From Gilvimarinus algae (GTDB lineage Bacteria > Pseudomonadota > Gammaproteobacteria > Pseudomonadales > Cellvibrionaceae): DNA of 64,000 bases. The translations under genes and the position numbers were made by a program. The first letter of the stretch is position 1, and each line of letters opens with the position of its first letter. The DNA is taken from assembly GCF_030518215.1 (NCBI RefSeq), contig NZ_JAULRT010000062.1:186001-250000 (forward strand), given 5' to 3'. Positions 1 through 8,117 of this stretch are shown piece by piece. The notes beneath the pieces are model-generated. The model was not told the origin of the DNA. It ran no database searches and saw only the letters and a list, made by a program, of their open reading frames with translations.

Positions 1-657
1 GCGAGTCAGCTGGTCGTCCGTCAGGTCCAGCTTGCGGCCGCGGATGATCCGCTCGTCCTGGCTGGAAATCAGCTCGCATTCATCGCCCAGGGTAAAGTCG
101 TCCGCCGGGCGGCCGGTTTTGAGCCACTCGGTCATGATAGCAGGTGCCGGGTTATGGGGCGTAAGAGGCACGGCACGCAGTGAGCCAAGCGCATCGCGCA
201 ATGCGCTCATGAGCTCCTCTGCCCGGTTGGCACTGGCGCTGTCGACGACGATCAGGCGCCGGCGCGTGTCGATAAACGCATGGTCAATGCTGGATTTGGC
301 AAATGCCTGAGGCAACAGGGAGAAGGTGATTTCATCTTTGAGATTCTCACGTTCCTTGCGACCCACCGGGCGACCGTCTCGTGCCCGAATCTCACGAATT
401 TTTTCTTCAAGATGTTCTTTTATAACGGCTGAGGGCAGCAGTTTTTCCTGCTTTTTAATGCTGATGGCAATATAACCTCCAGTGCCGTGGGTTAGCGATT
501 GCCCCTCTGGCCCCAGAGGTGATACCCAGCCGTAACGGCTTAGCTCCATCTTGCCGCAGGGTACAAATTGTGCGGCTTCCAGCTTCTCTGCCAAGGTTTC
601 CGGTGTTTCGTCGAAGGGGGCGGCCAGGCGAAATGCCCGAACATTTTTGTACCACAT
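1..657 (-). CDS. rdgC: RdgC, recombination-associated protein (3' end outside window)
   Basis: I translated this frame by hand because it runs off the window edge. It starts at the ATG on positions 657-655 and stays open for 219 codons to base 1. The N-terminus MWYKNVRAFRLAAPF and later segments (GWVSPLGPEG, KSSIDHAFIDTRRRLIVVDSAS, AIMTEWLKTG) match the RdgC family, a ring-shaped DNA-binding protein that restrains RecA-mediated exchange and usually has about 300 residues. About two thirds is therefore present. No strong Shine-Dalgarno precedes the ATG, but the family start at MWF/MWY fixes it. Family assignment is confident from several conserved blocks; the missing C-terminus cannot be judged. 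Confidence 0.93.
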   Translation of the reverse strand, partial: MWYKNVRAFRLAAPFDETPETLAEKLEAAQFVPCGKMELSRYGWVSPLGPEGQSLTHGTGGYIAISIKKQEKLLPSAVIKEHLEEKIREIRARDGRPVGRKERENLKDEITFSLLPQAFAKSSIDHAFIDTRRRLIVVDSASANRAEELMSALRDALGSLRAVPLTPHNPAPAIMTEWLKTGRPADDFTLGDECELISSQDERIIRGRKLDLTDDQLTR

Positions 658-1082
658 AATCTTGCACTTTCTGTGTAGGGTTGGGGGCGCGAGTGTACCA
701 TCCAAGGGCAGCTGGACCTAACGCCCGGTGAGGCTAAAGCGAGGGTGGGTCCATCGCCTAAGGGCTTACGAACTTAGGTGGCTATGAGGTTGCCGATAAT
801 AAGGGGGAGGTTGACGATCATTTGTGCACCCAGGTCTTTAATTTTGGGGTTCTTAGTGGGAGCGTTGAGCGCTGCAAAGCCCTTTGAAGAACGCAGCGAG
901 CCATCTCGGCCTCGGGTACCCTGGTGCGAGCGCGCTGGAGCGCTGCGAGTTGTGCCGGCCCGCGCGGCCCTGAACGGGCTTTTTTGGATTTATTTTCCGC
1001 CGTTTTTTGATGTTTTTTTGTAAGCGGTTGAAATTAAATATCTTTTTGTAAGCTGCCTTTGTGGGATTTTTATTGCAAACAC
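658..1082. other. Intergenic stretch without a supported gene
   Basis: No reading frame here has a plausible start, ribosome site and protein-like composition. The one structure seen is a short stem GCCC-tgaac-GGGC at 967-979 followed by six T (980-985), which could terminate a plus-strand transcript, but no gene lies directly upstream on that strand. The downstream end becomes AT-rich as it approaches the operator region at 1083. Confidence 0.5.
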
Positions 1083-1133
1083 TTGACAACGTTGTCTTAT
1101 AGTCCTAGAGTTAGAGTCGTTGACAACGTTGTC
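1083..1133 (+). promoter_or_regulatory. Promoter with two perfect NagR/LacI-type operators upstream of the GlcNAc kinase
   Basis: The 12-bp perfect palindrome GACAACGTTGTC occurs twice, at 1085-1096 and 1122-1133, with centres 37 bp apart. A candidate -35 box TTGACA (1083-1088) lies inside the first copy and is followed after 17 bp by TAGAGT (1106-1111), so the start of transcription would fall near 1118, just before the second copy. The palindrome resembles the known NagR operator of Alteromonadales and Xanthomonadales (TGACAnCGnTGTCA type). This fits the downstream kinase and nagX genes and the LacI-family gene nearby. Palindromes and spacing are read directly; the NagR identity is inference. 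Confidence 0.8.
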
Positions 1134-1344
1134 TGATTCGTTGCTCAGCAGACTCGCGCAAACCAAAGTTGTTGGTCGCGAATAACCCGAATTTGGTCTC
1201 TCAGCCATTATTATGGGCATTTTAGTGGTTGAGGATCGAATCGTGGTGCCACGGATCGCATCACGTGATACGCAAGGACTGTAAGTATCATCTATCATGG
1301 CTCTCCTTGTGGTTGGTGTCTGAAAGGCACCAACCACCTTTTTT
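1118..1344 (+). ncRNA. Candidate terminated leader RNA or small RNA
   Basis: A transcript from the predicted start near 1118 would meet a strong intrinsic terminator at 1309-1344, giving an RNA of about 227 nt that ends 97 bases before the kinase ATG. No well-supported coding sequence lies within it; a 23-codon ATG frame near 1212 has no ribosome site. It could be a leader whose terminator is conditional, or a free-standing small RNA under the same operators. I do not recognise a known riboswitch class. Confidence 0.35.
1309..1344 (+). terminator. Strong intrinsic terminator inside the nagK leader
   Basis: A perfect 10-bp stem GTGGTTGGTG (1309-1318) and CACCAACCAC (1328-1337) closes a 9-nt loop and is followed by C and six T (1339-1344). 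It lies between the operator-controlled promoter and the kinase start at 1442, so it either attenuates that operon or ends a small RNA. Confidence 0.85.
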
Positions 1345-1441
1345 AAGAGCCTTAAAGCAATTTACAATTGATTTCTTAACAGGGCGCAAGAAGCGGCCTG
1401 ATCCCGGTTCCCGCCGGAGTATTCCAATAAATGAGGTTAAC

Positions 1442-2353
1442 ATGGGCAAAAAGCCTGCATCTGGCGACACTCTGTACCTGGGTATTGACGGTGGCGGCAC
1501 AAAGTGTCGGGCCGTATTGGTCAACGAAAGCAACCAGGTACTCGGTGTTGGTAATGGCGGCCCTTCAAACCCCTATCACGGTGTCACCCGAGCACTGGAA
1601 TCCATCGTTAACGCCACTGATCACGCCTTGCGAAATGCCGGACTCAGTGCTGCTGACAAATCGCGGGTTGTGGCTGGCCTGGGCTTGGCCGGTGTTAACC
1701 TGCCGAGCCTGTTCCAAATTGTTAATCAGTGGGATCACCCCTTTAAAGCCCAGTATCTGACGACGGACCTTCACATCGCTTGTATCGCTGCGCACGAACA
1801 GGACAACGGCGCGGTGATTGTATCCGGTACCGGCTCCTGTGGCTTTGCCCACGTGAACGGCAAATCCTTGACTCTGGGTGCCCACGGCTTCCCCTGTGGT
1901 GATGTTGGCAGCGGTGCCTGGATGGGGCTTGAGTGTGTGAAAGCCGTTCTGCTCGATTCTGACGAGCTGGGCCCAAAAACCGGCCTGACGGAGCTGGTTG
2001 CCGAGCAGTTACAGGCACGGGGCATTATGATTGTTGAGCGCCTCAATGGTGCTAAGTCTAGCGATTACGCCAAACTGGCACCTCTGGTGTTTGCTGCCGC
2101 CGAAGAGGGTGACGAGGTTGCGCTCAGTATTGTTCACACAGGTGCGGACTATCTGACCCAAGTGGCGCGCAAACTCTGGGAATTGCAGCCGCCGCGTATG
2201 GCCATGTTGGGTGGTGTCTCCTCGCGTATTGTGGATTGGATGGATAAAGACATCGCCACGCGTATGTCCGATCCTCTCAATCAGCCAGAATTTGGTGCGG
2301 TGCATTTTGCCCGCAGCCGTTTTATGGCTGAAGCGAGCGTCGCCACCTCCTGA
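1442..2353 (+). CDS. BadF/BadG-type N-acetylglucosamine or glucosamine kinase
   Basis: 303 residues. The phosphate-1 motif DGGGTKCRAVL near residue 16 and the SGTGSCGF and GDVGSGAWMG segments are those of the BadF/BadG/BcrA/BcrD ATPase family, which includes the GspK-type glucosamine kinase and eukaryotic-like GlcNAc kinases. The likely reaction is ATP-dependent 6-phosphorylation of GlcNAc or glucosamine in the cytoplasm. The frame is open upstream, but GAGG at 1433-1436 sits five bases before the ATG at 1442, and the family motif begins just after it, so I chose this start. NagX follows 62 bp downstream on the same strand, and the promoter carries NagR-like operators; both support amino-sugar catabolism. 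Exact substrate (GlcNAc versus GlcN) is not decided by sequence. Confidence 0.88.
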   Translation: MGKKPASGDTLYLGIDGGGTKCRAVLVNESNQVLGVGNGGPSNPYHGVTRALESIVNATDHALRNAGLSAADKSRVVAGLGLAGVNLPSLFQIVNQWDHPFKAQYLTTDLHIACIAAHEQDNGAVIVSGTGSCGFAHVNGKSLTLGAHGFPCGDVGSGAWMGLECVKAVLLDSDELGPKTGLTELVAEQLQARGIMIVERLNGAKSSDYAKLAPLVFAAAEEGDEVALSIVHTGADYLTQVARKLWELQPPRMAMLGGVSSRIVDWMDKDIATRMSDPLNQPEFGAVHFARSRFMAEASVATS

Positions 2354-2415
2354 GGTGGTTCAGGTTTAGTCTGTGCCTGCTGCTCCAGCGGGCGTTGGTG
2401 GTTTAGGTAGTGATT

Positions 2416-3492
2416 ATGGCAAAACAGCGGTATATTGCATTGGATGCGATGCGCGGGCTCACCCTGGCGCTTATGATTCTGGTGAATACGCCCGGCTCTT
2501 GGTCTTACGTTTACGCACCGCTTTTGCACGCCGACTGGCACGGCGCGACCTTTACCGATTATATTTTCCCTTTCTTTTTGTTTATCGTCGGCTCGGCGAT
2601 GTTTTTTTCCAGTCGCTCCCAGCAAGGGATTAGCTACTCTGAGCGCAGCCTAAAAATTTTTCGCCGCACGGCCCTGATGTTTTTGATTGGCCTTTTGCTC
2701 AATGCCTATCCGTTTACCGGTAGCATAGGAGAGCTGCGTATCCTTGGTGTATTGCAGCGTATTGCTCTGGCTTACTGCGCCTGCGCGTTCATTGTCTGGC
2801 TCCCCGGTAAAGCGCGCCTGGCCATTGGTGCTATTTTGTTGCTGGGCTATTGGGCATTGTTGAATCTTGCGGCTGATCCCTACTCTTTGGAGGGCAGCGT
2901 GGTTCGCCAGTTTGATCTTGCCCTGCTCGGCGCCGATCACCTCTGGCAGGGTAAGGGCATTGCGTTTGATCCCGAGGGCTTACTCAGTACTCTGCCCTCA
3001 ATCGTCAACGTGATGCTGGGCTTTGAGGCGGCGCGGGTGTTGATCGGCAGTGAAAATAAGCAGCGCGCTCAACTTCAGCTGTTGGGTGTGGGTATTGTAT
3101 GTATTCTGGTCGCGCTTTTGTGGCACCCGCTCTTTCCGATCAATAAATCACTTTGGACCAGCTCGTTTGTTTTACTGACCTCGGGCGCAGCGATTCTTAC
3201 GCTTTTGGCGCTGGTACAGTTGGAGAAGTTCAGGGCAGTTACGCCAGTGTTGAAAGGTTTTTCCGTGCTGGGTAAAAACCCCCTGTTTATTTACATACTC
3301 AGTATTGTTTGGGTGAAGACTTATTACCTGGTGAGTATTGAGGGGGTATCGGCTTACCAGTATATCTACGAGCAGTTGACCCTGGTGTTCAACGCCTACA
3401 ATGCATCGCTTGTCTTTGCGCTATTGCACGTGGCTTTACTGTGGCTGATTGCTTGGTGGCTTGATCGGCGCAATATCATTATTTCGATTTGA
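2416..3492 (+). CDS. nagX: NagX-like inner-membrane protein (DUF5009 / heparan-alpha-glucosaminide acetyltransferase-like)
   Basis: 358 residues with many hydrophobic segments. The N-terminus RYIALDAMRGLTLALMILVNTPGSWSYVYAPLLHADWHG, read in short pieces, is characteristic of NagX, the membrane protein first placed in the Shewanella/Alteromonadales GlcNAc regulon. Its biochemical role is not firmly established; a transmembrane acetyl-transfer or uptake-related role for chitin-derived sugars has been proposed from homology to the heparan acetyltransferase family. The ATG at 2416 has AGG at 2405-2407, eight bases upstream; a GTG at 2410 is too close to that site. It follows the kinase gene and is most likely co-transcribed with it. 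Confidence 0.88.
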   Translation: MAKQRYIALDAMRGLTLALMILVNTPGSWSYVYAPLLHADWHGATFTDYIFPFFLFIVGSAMFFSSRSQQGISYSERSLKIFRRTALMFLIGLLLNAYPFTGSIGELRILGVLQRIALAYCACAFIVWLPGKARLAIGAILLLGYWALLNLAADPYSLEGSVVRQFDLALLGADHLWQGKGIAFDPEGLLSTLPSIVNVMLGFEAARVLIGSENKQRAQLQLLGVGIVCILVALLWHPLFPINKSLWTSSFVLLTSGAAILTLLALVQLEKFRAVTPVLKGFSVLGKNPLFIYILSIVWVKTYYLVSIEGVSAYQYIYEQLTLVFNAYNASLVFALLHVALLWLIAWWLDRRNIIISI

Positions 3493-3591
3493 TGTCTGCT
3501 GGCTGTTATAGCCTTTTTGTCGGGCGACAGCTATGACTAAACCTTGCTTAACGACTGAATATATTCCGAAGGGTTTTGCTATGAGCCCGGA

Positions 3592-4608
3592 TTAATGCCG
3601 GGCTTTGGTGCTTGACTCGCGGATGATCAGCTCGGGGTAAAACCCTTCGCTCTCAACCTTTTTACCATTGCGCAGCGATTTGATCAGCAGCGATGCCGCT
3701 CTCTGGGCAATGGTGCTGGTAGGCTGGGCGGCAGTGGTGAGGTTGGGCCATGCCTGGCGTGAGAAAGGGCTGTCCTCAAACCCTGCGATGGACAGCTCCG
3801 CCGGCACATCGACGCCTGCGATACGAGCGGCAAACAAGGTGCCCGCGGCAATTTCATCGTTACAGGCAAAAATGGCGGTGGGGTTGCTGCCTTTAGTGTT
3901 GAGCAGTTGCCGGGTTCTCTCTACACCGGATTCGAACGAATAGCTGCCCGGTATAACCCGCTTGGCAGAGTACTTGATCTTGTGGTCTTCCAGAGCCGCT
4001 TTATAGCCAGCCAGGCGCTCGCCGCTTGATTGGTGTTCTTCGTCCCCGCCGAGAAAGGCAATGTCTTTGTGGCCGAGGCCAATCAAGTGCTCGGTGATCG
4101 CGTAGGCCGCGTTGCGGTCGTCAATATAAACACAAGGTGACAAGTCGTCCGGTGCCTTGGCGCCAGACAAAACCCGCACAAATTTTACATTGCGCTCGGC
4201 GATGGCGGCGAGAATGTCGGGGTTTTCTGAAATGGGCGGGGTTAGTACCAGGCCGCCAACACGGCTGCGATCGATCATCTCCAGGACTTCCTGGATGATG
4301 GTGCGGTTGGTTGCATCACAGGGGTGTATCACCAGCTCGTAGCCTTGAGCCCGGCATTCATCCAGAATACCTCTTTGCATGTCGATCACATAGTTACTGT
4401 TGGGGTTGTCATAAATAAACCCAATCGAGGAGGCGGCGCCGCGTAACCCGCGCGCCGACAAGTTGGGGCGGTAGTTGAGTTGCTTTACCGCTTTCCAGAC
4501 GCGCTCCTGAAGCTCCTGCCCTACTGTACCTTCATTGTTGATAACGCGAGAGACGGTTTTAAAGGAGACTCCGGCGAGCTTGGCAACGTCTTTAATCGTG
4601 GCTTTCAT
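3592..4608 (-). CDS. LacI-family transcriptional regulator (candidate NagR or gluconate-type repressor)
   Basis: 338 residues. The N-terminal helix-turn-helix and hinge IKDVAKLAGVSFKTVSRVIN (about residues 4-23) and NYRPNLSARGLR are classical LacI features, followed by a periplasmic-binding-protein-like sensor domain (GGLVLTPP, HKDIAFLGG, PTAIFACND, LSIAGFEDSPFSR). It is transcribed towards nagX and lies downstream of, and on the same strand as, the GntP permease. It could be the repressor acting on the two GACAACGTTGTC operators at 1085 and 1122, or it could sense the GntP substrate. I see no copy of that palindrome around the permease. A 7-bp stem AGCCCGG/CCGGGCT overlaps its stop codon. 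Confidence 0.88.
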   Translation of the reverse strand: MKATIKDVAKLAGVSFKTVSRVINNEGTVGQELQERVWKAVKQLNYRPNLSARGLRGAASSIGFIYDNPNSNYVIDMQRGILDECRAQGYELVIHPCDATNRTIIQEVLEMIDRSRVGGLVLTPPISENPDILAAIAERNVKFVRVLSGAKAPDDLSPCVYIDDRNAAYAITEHLIGLGHKDIAFLGGDEEHQSSGERLAGYKAALEDHKIKYSAKRVIPGSYSFESGVERTRQLLNTKGSNPTAIFACNDEIAAGTLFAARIAGVDVPAELSIAGFEDSPFSRQAWPNLTTAAQPTSTIAQRAASLLIKSLRNGKKVESEGFYPELIIRESSTKARH

Positions 4609-4749
4609 TCTGCGATCTTTTCACTGTGACCTTGTTGGGTTTGTAAAGAGCGATTCCGGCTCTGGGGTGTCACCGCTTGCTTGTTATGGGTTACATCCGA
4701 CACAAGTTTACAACCTTTAACTCACCTAGGCGAGTGTTAATGCGTCAGC

Positions 4750-4786
4750 GGTATTGCACTGCACTTCGGTGGTGCAGCGTAATACC
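4750..4786 (-). terminator. Hairpin downstream of the GntP permease gene
   Basis: GGTATT (4750-4755) pairs with AATACC (4781-4786) and CTGCAC (4759-4764) with GTGCAG (4772-4777), giving a two-part stem just after the permease stop codon. There is no run of T in either direction, so it may be a transcript 3'-end stabiliser or a processing site rather than an intrinsic terminator. Confidence 0.35.
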
Positions 4787-4805
4787 CGGTCGACTTTGCC
4801 AAGGT

Positions 4806-6125
4806 TTAAAGGGTGTGTAAGACACTGTTCAATGTCAGTACGGCGATGATGCCGACAACACCGACGATAGACTCCATGACCGTCCATGACAGTAAAGTCT
4901 GTCTGAGGCTCAAATTAAAATACTCCTTGTACATCCAGAAGCCGGAGTCGTTCACGTGGGAGCACATCAAGCTGCCTGCACCAATCGCCAGGATCATCAG
5001 GTTCGGGTCGACCCCGGTCGTTGCCACTATCGGAGCCATAATGCCTGCAGCTGTCAGGCCTGCTACCGTCGCAGATCCCAGGCAAATGCGGATCAAGGTC
5101 GCCATCAGCCAGCCCAGTAGCAACGGGTTGAGGTCGGCCCCGTCGATCATGGCTGCAAGAGTGTCACTCACGCCACTGATCACAAATACCTGCTTGAGCG
5201 CGCCCGCGCCGGCAACAATCAAAACGATGAGCGCAATGTCCTTGATCGCTTCACTGTAGTAAGACATAAGCGTCGCAATGCCAACTCCCCGCCGTATTCC
5301 CAAGGTGTAGCTGGCCAGTGCTAATGCCAGTAGCATCACCACGAGAGGGTGGCTGGCGAATTGCAGAAGGTTTTCGGTTTCGGGTGAGGGCGCTAAGCCT
5401 GGCAGCACGGTAGAGCTGGCGATCAACACCACCGGAAGCAGCGCTGTGATAAAGCAGTTCCAGCCACCGGGTAGGGAAGAGGCATCCTGCTCTTTGGGGA
5501 TAAAGGTTTTCAGTGGCTCTGCCTTGATGTGTTTTAGCTGAGAGGCAAATACTGGCCCCGCCAATATCATGGTGGGTACGGCAACCACCAGACCGAGCAA
5601 CAGCGTCTTACCAATGTCGGCATTGAACATGGGCACCATGGCGGTGGGCGAGGGGTGGGGCGGCAAAAATCCGTGAGTGACCGACAAAGCGGCCAAAAGC
5701 GGAATGCCCAGGTAGACGGCGGGCAATCCAGATCGATAGACCACGGAGAAGACCAGCGGCACCAGCAGCACAAAGCCCACGTTGTAAAAGAGTGGAATCC
5801 CGACAATAAAGCCGGTCAGCATCAGCGCCCAGGTCATGTAGCGCTTGCCGCAAAGCTGAATCAGCGACTGAGCGATTTTTTGGGCAGCGCCGGTCTCGGC
5901 GATGAGCTTTCCAAACATCGCTCCCAGGCAGACGATCACCACCAGTGCGCCAAGAGTGTTTCCGATCCCCTGTTCAATCGCCGATGGGATGGCGGCCGGC
6001 TCAATTCCAAGGGAGAAACCGGCAAAAATGGAAGCGACAAGAAACGCAAGGAAAGGGTGCAGTTTTAGCCAGACGATCAGCGCGATGAGTAACGCGATGG
6101 TCGCCAGTACAGCGAATATGTCCAT
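4806..6125 (-). CDS. GntP-family gluconate/sugar-acid:H+ symporter
   Basis: 439 residues, about a dozen hydrophobic segments. Motifs such as GAMFGKLIAETGAAQKIA, GIPLFYNVGFVLLVPL and HGFLPPHPSPTA are diagnostic of the GntP permease family, which imports gluconate and related sugar acids with protons across the inner membrane. It starts at the ATG on 6125-6123. The LacI-family gene lies 197 bp downstream on the same strand, a common pairing of permease and specific regulator. No sugar-acid kinase or dehydrogenase is in the immediate surroundings, so the substrate remains open; an amino-sugar-derived acid is conceivable given the adjacent kinase and nagX. Confidence 0.9.
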   Translation of the reverse strand: MDIFAVLATIALLIALIVWLKLHPFLAFLVASIFAGFSLGIEPAAIPSAIEQGIGNTLGALVVIVCLGAMFGKLIAETGAAQKIAQSLIQLCGKRYMTWALMLTGFIVGIPLFYNVGFVLLVPLVFSVVYRSGLPAVYLGIPLLAALSVTHGFLPPHPSPTAMVPMFNADIGKTLLLGLVVAVPTMILAGPVFASQLKHIKAEPLKTFIPKEQDASSLPGGWNCFITALLPVVLIASSTVLPGLAPSPETENLLQFASHPLVVMLLALALASYTLGIRRGVGIATLMSYYSEAIKDIALIVLIVAGAGALKQVFVISGVSDTLAAMIDGADLNPLLLGWLMATLIRICLGSATVAGLTAAGIMAPIVATTGVDPNLMILAIGAGSLMCSHVNDSGFWMYKEYFNLSLRQTLLSWTVMESIVGVVGIIAVLTLNSVLHTL

Positions 6126-6214
6126 GGGCAGCTCTCAGTTATTGTTTTGAATTTTTTGAGCAGTGTATAGCAAGCGGCTGGGAGAGTGAACGCTGCGAGG
6201 GCGCTACCGAGGGC

Positions 6215-7171
6215 TCATCGGCTGGGCTCAAAGGCGTCGCAAAATACGCTGCGCGGTCTGGCGCCAGCGAGGAAACATTGTTTGCGCATCTTGGCAACGA
6301 AGCTGGGCGCACCACACAAATAAATCTGATAATTGTTCAGGGGCGTATAGTCGGCGCGGACCGTCTGGTAAGCATTGGCTTCACGCCAGAGCGCTGAATC
6401 GCCGCCTTTGGCGACCAAGCACTGCAGGTGCACATTGCTGTGATGACGAGCCAGCCGTGTGAGAGCCTGCTGCCAGTAAAGACCCTCGGGTTCGCGTGCG
6501 CAATAGACGATGTGAATGGGGCCAGTGTGAGCGCGAGCGAGCGCCTCTCGGGCGATGCCGTACAAGGGCGCAATGCCCGTCCCCGTACCGGCAAGCAAGA
6601 GGGACTGGTCCGGCTCCGCCTGGTAGGTGCAATCGCCCATAGGCCCCTGAATATTGACTCGATCCCCGGGCGCGAGCTGCTGATCTGCCCAAGCACTGAA
6701 TTGCCCCCCAGCTCTCACCTCGATGTGAAGGCTCAATACGGGATCACTGGGAATACTGGCAATGGAGTAAGTGCGCGCGATTGTCTGATCCCGCCAAACA
6801 TTGATGTATTGGCCCGCGTGGTACGACAGTGGGCAATGCAGTTGCAACTCCAGCACCCTGGGCGAGAGATGGCGTTTGGCCATCACTTCTGCAATGAGCA
6901 ACTCCTCTTTGACCGCGTAGGGGGTAACGGACACATCCGAATCGGGAAAGCAGCTGCAACTTAAAAATAACTTTTTCTCGCGCTGGCTGGCCGATAAGCC
7001 TGCCGTGGCCTGCGCCGGCAGCTCGCCTCGCTCGCAATGCATCAGGCAGGATTGGCAAACACCGGATTGGCAGCTGTAGGGAATGCGGTAGCCGGCGCCT
7101 AAGAGCGCATTAAGGACACTTTGCCCCGCGGTGAGGGCAACGGCTTTGCCATCGATATACACTTTTGCCAT
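6215..7171 (-). CDS. 2Fe-2S ferredoxin / FAD / NAD(P)H oxidoreductase (flavin reductase-like)
   Basis: 318 residues in three parts. The plant-type ferredoxin domain (about 1-85) carries CQSGVCQSC and a later Cys in FLSCSC for a 2Fe-2S cluster. The FAD-binding barrel has RTYSIAS. The NAD-binding domain has GTGTGIAPLYGI and ends in FCDAFEPS. This order matches the electron-transfer subunits of ring-hydroxylating and methane/phenol monooxygenases and CDP-6-deoxyglucoseen reductase-type proteins. No oxygenase partner is adjacent, so the electron acceptor is unknown. I chose the ATG at 7171-7169, which begins directly at the ferredoxin fold; the frame is open upstream to 7300 but would run into the divergent SYLF gene. 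Confidence 0.87.
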   Translation of the reverse strand: MAKVYIDGKAVALTAGQSVLNALLGAGYRIPYSCQSGVCQSCLMHCERGELPAQATAGLSASQREKKLFLSCSCFPDSDVSVTPYAVKEELLIAEVMAKRHLSPRVLELQLHCPLSYHAGQYINVWRDQTIARTYSIASIPSDPVLSLHIEVRAGGQFSAWADQQLAPGDRVNIQGPMGDCTYQAEPDQSLLLAGTGTGIAPLYGIAREALARAHTGPIHIVYCAREPEGLYWQQALTRLARHHSNVHLQCLVAKGGDSALWREANAYQTVRADYTPLNNYQIYLCGAPSFVAKMRKQCFLAGARPRSVFCDAFEPSR

Positions 7172-7294
7172 GGTTGAATATTGCGAAAGACTGCACAGAT
7201 CCCCATTAGGCCATAGAACCGCCGACAGGGTAAACTGTCTGTACAATGAGGCGAGCAGAGGGTGTTCGCCTGATGTTGGCCTATGGAGGCAGCT

Positions 7295-7855
7295 ATGCAA
7301 CGGTTAATGGTTTTTGCGGTTTTGGTTTTACTGTTTGGTAATGCCGCGGCACAGGACATCTATCAGGAAACGGTCAATATCTTCAAAGAGTCGCCTAAGG
7401 TTCAGGTCTTTTTCCAGAATGCCTACGGTTATGCGGTGTTTCCTACCATAGGCAAGGGGGCGGTTGGTATCGGCGGCGCTCATGGCAAGGGGCGTGTTTA
7501 TCAAAACAATCGCCATATCGGCGACACCAGCATGACTCAGCTCAGTTTCGGTTGGCAGCTCGGTGGTCAGGCATTTAGCGAGGTGATCTTTTTTCAGACC
7601 GCCAAGGATCTGGAGCGCTTTAAGCGCGGCGAGTTTGAGTTTGGAGCTCAGGCGAGTGCCGTGGCCATAACCGCCAGCGCCAACGCCAAGGTAGGTACCA
7701 CGGGTTTGGCCGCGGGTGCTTCGGGTACATCGGATGCCGCTGGCGCGCAGACGGCTACCTACAACAACGGTGTGGCTGTCTTTACCCATGCCAAGGGCGG
7801 TTTGATGTACGAAGCGGCACTGAGTGGCCAGAAGTTCAGCTATACCCCTTTGTAG
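7295..7855 (+). CDS. SYLF/Ysc84-domain lipid-binding protein, secreted
   Basis: 186 residues. Residues 1-19 form a Sec signal peptide (hydrophobic core LMVFAVLVLLFGNAAA, cleavage after AAA/AQ). The mature part is a SYLF (DUF500/Ysc84) domain: YGYAVFPTIGKGAVGIGG, GGQAFSEVIFFQT, FEFGAQASAVA, and a terminal FTHAKGGLMYEAALSGQKF. SYLF domains bind phosphoinositides in eukaryotes; bacterial secreted versions are of unknown role, probably membrane-lipid or envelope associated. The ATG at 7295 has GGAGG at 7285-7289, which decides it over the ATG at 7283. The gene ends in a clear terminator. Confidence 0.9.
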   Translation: MQRLMVFAVLVLLFGNAAAQDIYQETVNIFKESPKVQVFFQNAYGYAVFPTIGKGAVGIGGAHGKGRVYQNNRHIGDTSMTQLSFGWQLGGQAFSEVIFFQTAKDLERFKRGEFEFGAQASAVAITASANAKVGTTGLAAGASGTSDAAGAQTATYNNGVAVFTHAKGGLMYEAALSGQKFSYTPL

Positions 7856-7874
7856 CTGAAAGCTCGTCGTTATT

Positions 7875-7899
7875 AAGACCCGTGCTGCACACGGGTCTT
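7875..7899 (+). terminator. Intrinsic terminator after the SYLF gene
   Basis: AAGACCCGTG (7875-7884) pairs perfectly with CACGGGTCTT (7890-7899) around a 5-nt loop; a pyrimidine run TCCCTTT follows. It lies 20 bases after the SYLF stop codon. Confidence 0.8.
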
Positions 7900-8117
7900 T
7901 CCCTTTGAAACCGTCTCTCAAACTTTGTTAAAACCCATGGAGCTGTGACTTCAAGCACTATCGAGCAGTCAATAGGGACGAGGGCAGCCCCTCTGTTCAC
8001 CAGCGGTACCCGCGCCAGTCACCCTTCCCTAAAATGCCCGGCGGCTCCGGTTGCGCTCCCTTTAATGATGGCATATTGTCCTATAAACTGTTTCTAGGGA
8101 TGGACAGGTAGAGTCTG

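Noticed and set aside
1212-1283. 23-codon ATG frame (MGILVVEDRI...) in the nagK leader
   Set aside because: No Shine-Dalgarno and no composition typical of an attenuator peptide; listed only as part of the candidate leader RNA.
3518-3529. TGTCG-GG-CGACA inverted repeat after nagX as a terminator
   Set aside because: A 2-nt loop is too tight and no T run follows; it may be chance or a weak binding site.
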